Below are positions 5,191 to 6,788 of a DNA stretch of 6,788 nt, piece by piece. The stretch covers positions 1 to 6,788 of the forward strand of contig CAMVBO010000096.1 in assembly GCA_947165745.1 (NCBI GenBank). Direction: 5' to 3'. Below the pieces are notes generated by a model. It saw only the letters and a list, made by a program, of their open reading frames with translations, was not told the DNA's origin and did no database searches. A program made the translations under genes and the position numbers. This DNA is from an uncultured Clostridia bacterium. GTDB taxonomy: Bacteria > Bacillota_A > Clostridia > Christensenellales > Aristaeellaceae. Every line of letters begins with the position of its first letter. Position 1 is the stretch's first letter.

Positions 5191-6507
5191 ATGCCGAATC
5201 GCTATAGCAGGCCGACGGTTTCCCGGGCGCGGCGGCGCGCCATGGGCCGCAGGCGGCTGATCGTTGGCGGCGCGCTGGCGGCGCTGGCCGTGGTGCTGCT
5301 GATGGTGCTGCTGATTCCCAAGGGCGGCGCGCCGGATCGCGCCGTGGAGGCGGTCGCTCCGGCGGACACTCCCCAGCCGACGGCCGCGCCCCTGCCCCTG
5401 GCGGAAGAAGCGGAGCCGCAGGTCGAATCTCAACCGGAGGCGCCCGCGGACACGCCCGTGCCCGCGCCCACGCCGGACCCCGGCTTGTCGGAGGAGGCGG
5501 CCCGCCGCGCGCTGACCCGGCCCACCCCCACGGCGGAGGGCTTCATTCCCGTGTTCTCCCAGGCCGAAACCGATGAAAAGATCATCGCCATCACCGTGGA
5601 CGACTGCTTCCAGGCGGAGAACCTGCGGCAGATCGTCGACAAGGCCATCGAGTGCGGCGCGAAGCTGACCATCTTCCCCATCGGCAAAAACGTGATCCGC
5701 TCCCAGCAGAAGCAGATCCTGAAATACGCCTGGGAAAACGGCATGGAGCTGGAAAACCACACCATGACCCACAACGGCCTGTACAACAGCTCCGAGCAGG
5801 AGCTGACCCAGGAGATCTACATGCAGCAGATGTCCCTCAGCTACATCCTGGGCGTGGAATACCAGTGCCACTTCCTGCGGCCCAAGGGCGGCGACGCCCG
5901 CAAGGACCAGCGCTTGCAGATGTACGCCAAGCAGCTGGGCTATTACGGCATCGCCCATTGGAACGTGTCCGGCACGGCGGGCAAGACCGCCATCGCCAAG
6001 GGCCTGCAGCCCGGTTCGATCTACCTGTTCCACACCACGGACAAGGACCTCGAAAAGCTGCTGGCGTTCATCCCCTGGGCGAAGGAGCAGGGCTATCAGC
6101 TGGTCACGCTGAACGAGATGTTCGGCTATCCCGCCAACGAGACCAGCGCCCTGACCATCCCCATCGAACAGCATGTGATCCCGCCGCTTGAGCCCTATGA
6201 AATGGTGTACGTGCCGCTGAAGGAGACCACCTACTGCTGGGAGGCCTACCTGCTGCAGCAGAAGCTAATCGAGCTGGGCTACCTGGACGGCGAACCGGAC
6301 GGCGTTTACGGTCCGGGCTGCGCCAAGGCCGTCGCCAAGTATCAGCAGGATCACGGCATGGCGGCCAACGGCGTGGCCGACGCCGACCTGGTGCGTTCGC
6401 TGTTGGAGGGCGGCGCCTCGAGCGCGCCCGGAAGCCCGCAGGCCGCGGGGGACGCGGAACCCGCCGAGGACCAGGACGCCGCGGCGGCGGAGGGCGAGAG
6501 CCTATGA
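5191..6507 (+). CDS. Membrane-anchored polysaccharide deacetylase-like (NodB-fold) protein with PG-binding domain
   Basis: 438 residues from the ATG after AAGGGGG. A basic N-terminus precedes one membrane helix (about 23-42). A Pro/Ala/Thr-rich spacer follows (about 43-118), then a NodB-like domain (about 120-310), a peptidoglycan-binding-1 type domain (about 348-411, LLQQKLIELGYLDG...DGVYG) and an Ala/Glu-rich tail. Catalytic features are kept: D137-D138, metal-binding H190-T-M-T-H194, R230-P231 with G233, and late His281 (LFH). Oddities are Cys139 where the family usually has Gly (TFDDG becomes TVDDC) and no Asp in the WNVS motif near 257-260. It probably removes acetyl groups from a cell-wall glycan; peptidoglycan is suggested by the binding domain. 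It is a paralogue of the degenerate protein at 1494-2762. It has its own promoter and shares ATGA with the dUTPase gene. Confidence 0.93.
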   Translation: MPNRYSRPTVSRARRRAMGRRRLIVGGALAALAVVLLMVLLIPKGGAPDRAVEAVAPADTPQPTAAPLPLAEEAEPQVESQPEAPADTPVPAPTPDPGLSEEAARRALTRPTPTAEGFIPVFSQAETDEKIIAITVDDCFQAENLRQIVDKAIECGAKLTIFPIGKNVIRSQQKQILKYAWENGMELENHTMTHNGLYNSSEQELTQEIYMQQMSLSYILGVEYQCHFLRPKGGDARKDQRLQMYAKQLGYYGIAHWNVSGTAGKTAIAKGLQPGSIYLFHTTDKDLEKLLAFIPWAKEQGYQLVTLNEMFGYPANETSALTIPIEQHVIPPLEPYEMVYVPLKETTYCWEAYLLQQKLIELGYLDGEPDGVYGPGCAKAVAKYQQDHGMAANGVADADLVRSLLEGGASSAPGSPQAAGDAEPAEDQDAAAAEGESL

Positions 6508-6788
6508 GCCGCGTGGCGCGCTTCATGTACGTCAGCCCCGGCCGCTTCCAGGCGGACTGGGAGTACGCCTTTCCCGGCGCGGCGGTCCCGGGTTTTCCCG
6601 GGCTGCCCCGGCGGGCCACGGCGGGCTCCGCCGGCTATGACTTCTTCGCCCCGGCGGCGTTCAGCCTGGAACCGGGCGAGACCGTGAAGATCCCCACCGG
6701 TGTGCGCGCCCGCATCGAAGCGGGCTGGGTGCTGATGCTGTTTCCCCGCAGCGGGCTGGGTTTCAAATATCGCCTGCGGCTGGACAAC
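6504..6788 (+). CDS. dut: dUTP diphosphatase (dUTPase), 3'-partial
   Basis: 95 residues are visible and the frame is open at the right edge. The ATG (6504) overlaps the preceding TGA (6505-6507), and GGAGGG at 6489-6494 is a good ribosome binding site inside the upstream gene. Motif 1 is ATAGSAGYDFFAP (about 38-50), then IPTGVRARIEAGW (63-75), and motif 2 is PRSGLG (81-86), followed by FKYRLRLDN, where the chain is cut just before the uracil-binding motif 3. This is the trimeric dUTPase family, which hydrolyses dUTP to dUMP and pyrophosphate, keeping uracil out of DNA and feeding thymidylate synthesis. The long start (about 35 residues before motif 1) and GFKYRLRL are features I associate with Clostridia dUTPases. 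Its translation is probably coupled to the deacetylase-like gene, an unusual functional pairing. Confidence 0.9.
   Translation, partial: MSRVARFMYVSPGRFQADWEYAFPGAAVPGFPGLPRRATAGSAGYDFFAPAAFSLEPGETVKIPTGVRARIEAGWVLMLFPRSGLGFKYRLRLDN

Noticed and set aside
4844..5260. 138-codon + strand open frame in the intergenic region
   Set aside because: It begins inside a hairpin, reads through palindromes and the promoter, overlaps the next gene in another frame, and has no domain.
5083..6174. 363-codon minus-strand open frame opposite the second deacetylase-like gene
   Set aside because: Same shadow composition (Gly, Arg, His, Leu), no motif, and it would run into the strong + strand promoter region.

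Overview
The window is GC-rich (roughly 60-65% by eye), and every gene runs on the + strand. It looks like chromosomal DNA of a Gram-positive, probably anaerobic and possibly spore-forming Clostridia-type Firmicute. The reasons are strong AGGAGG-type ribosome binding sites, SigA-like promoters (TTGnnn - 17 nt - TATACT), intrinsic terminators, a BclA-C-like surface protein, wall-directed proteins anchored by one N-terminal helix, and a dUTPase ending in the GFKYRLRL signature I associate with Clostridia. The taxonomic placement is inference.

Layout. (1) 1-1379: a membrane sensor histidine kinase, cut off at its 5' end. (2) 1368-1459: a 92-nt element with inverted termini and two internal hairpins; its left terminus provides the kinase's last codons and stop. 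(3) 1494-2762: a membrane-anchored NodB-fold (polysaccharide deacetylase-like) protein with a C-terminal peptidoglycan-binding domain, whose metal and catalytic residues are mostly replaced. (4) 2774-2804 terminator, a very long hairpin at 2820-2904, then a well-formed promoter at 2961-2989. (5) 3034-4056: a LacI-family regulator whose stop codon lies in the loop of its own terminator-like hairpin. (6) 4135-4734: a small protein with a Cys/Arg/Asn-rich head and a BclA-C-like beta domain. (7) 4735-5053: non-coding, rich in hairpins. (8) a strong promoter at 5054-5082 and a leader of about 100 nt containing a terminator-like structure. (9) 5191-6507: a second NodB-fold/peptidoglycan-binding protein with the same architecture as (3) but with the main catalytic residues kept. 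(10) 6504-6788: the start of a dUTPase gene, overlapping the previous gene by ATGA.

How the genes fit together. The two deacetylase-like paralogues share a basic N-terminus, one membrane anchor, a Pro/Thr-rich spacer, a NodB-like domain and a terminal peptidoglycan-binding domain. One looks enzyme-competent and the other looks like a pseudoenzyme, so a catalytic/non-catalytic pair acting at the cell wall is a reasonable hypothesis. The BclA-like protein also points to the cell or spore surface. The kinase and LacI regulator may or may not control these genes; nothing in the window proves it. The most novel items are the degenerate/intact deacetylase pair, the collagen-less BclA-like protein, and the palindromic intergenic elements. 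No CRISPR array, phage, insertion sequence with a transposase, tRNA or rRNA was seen.
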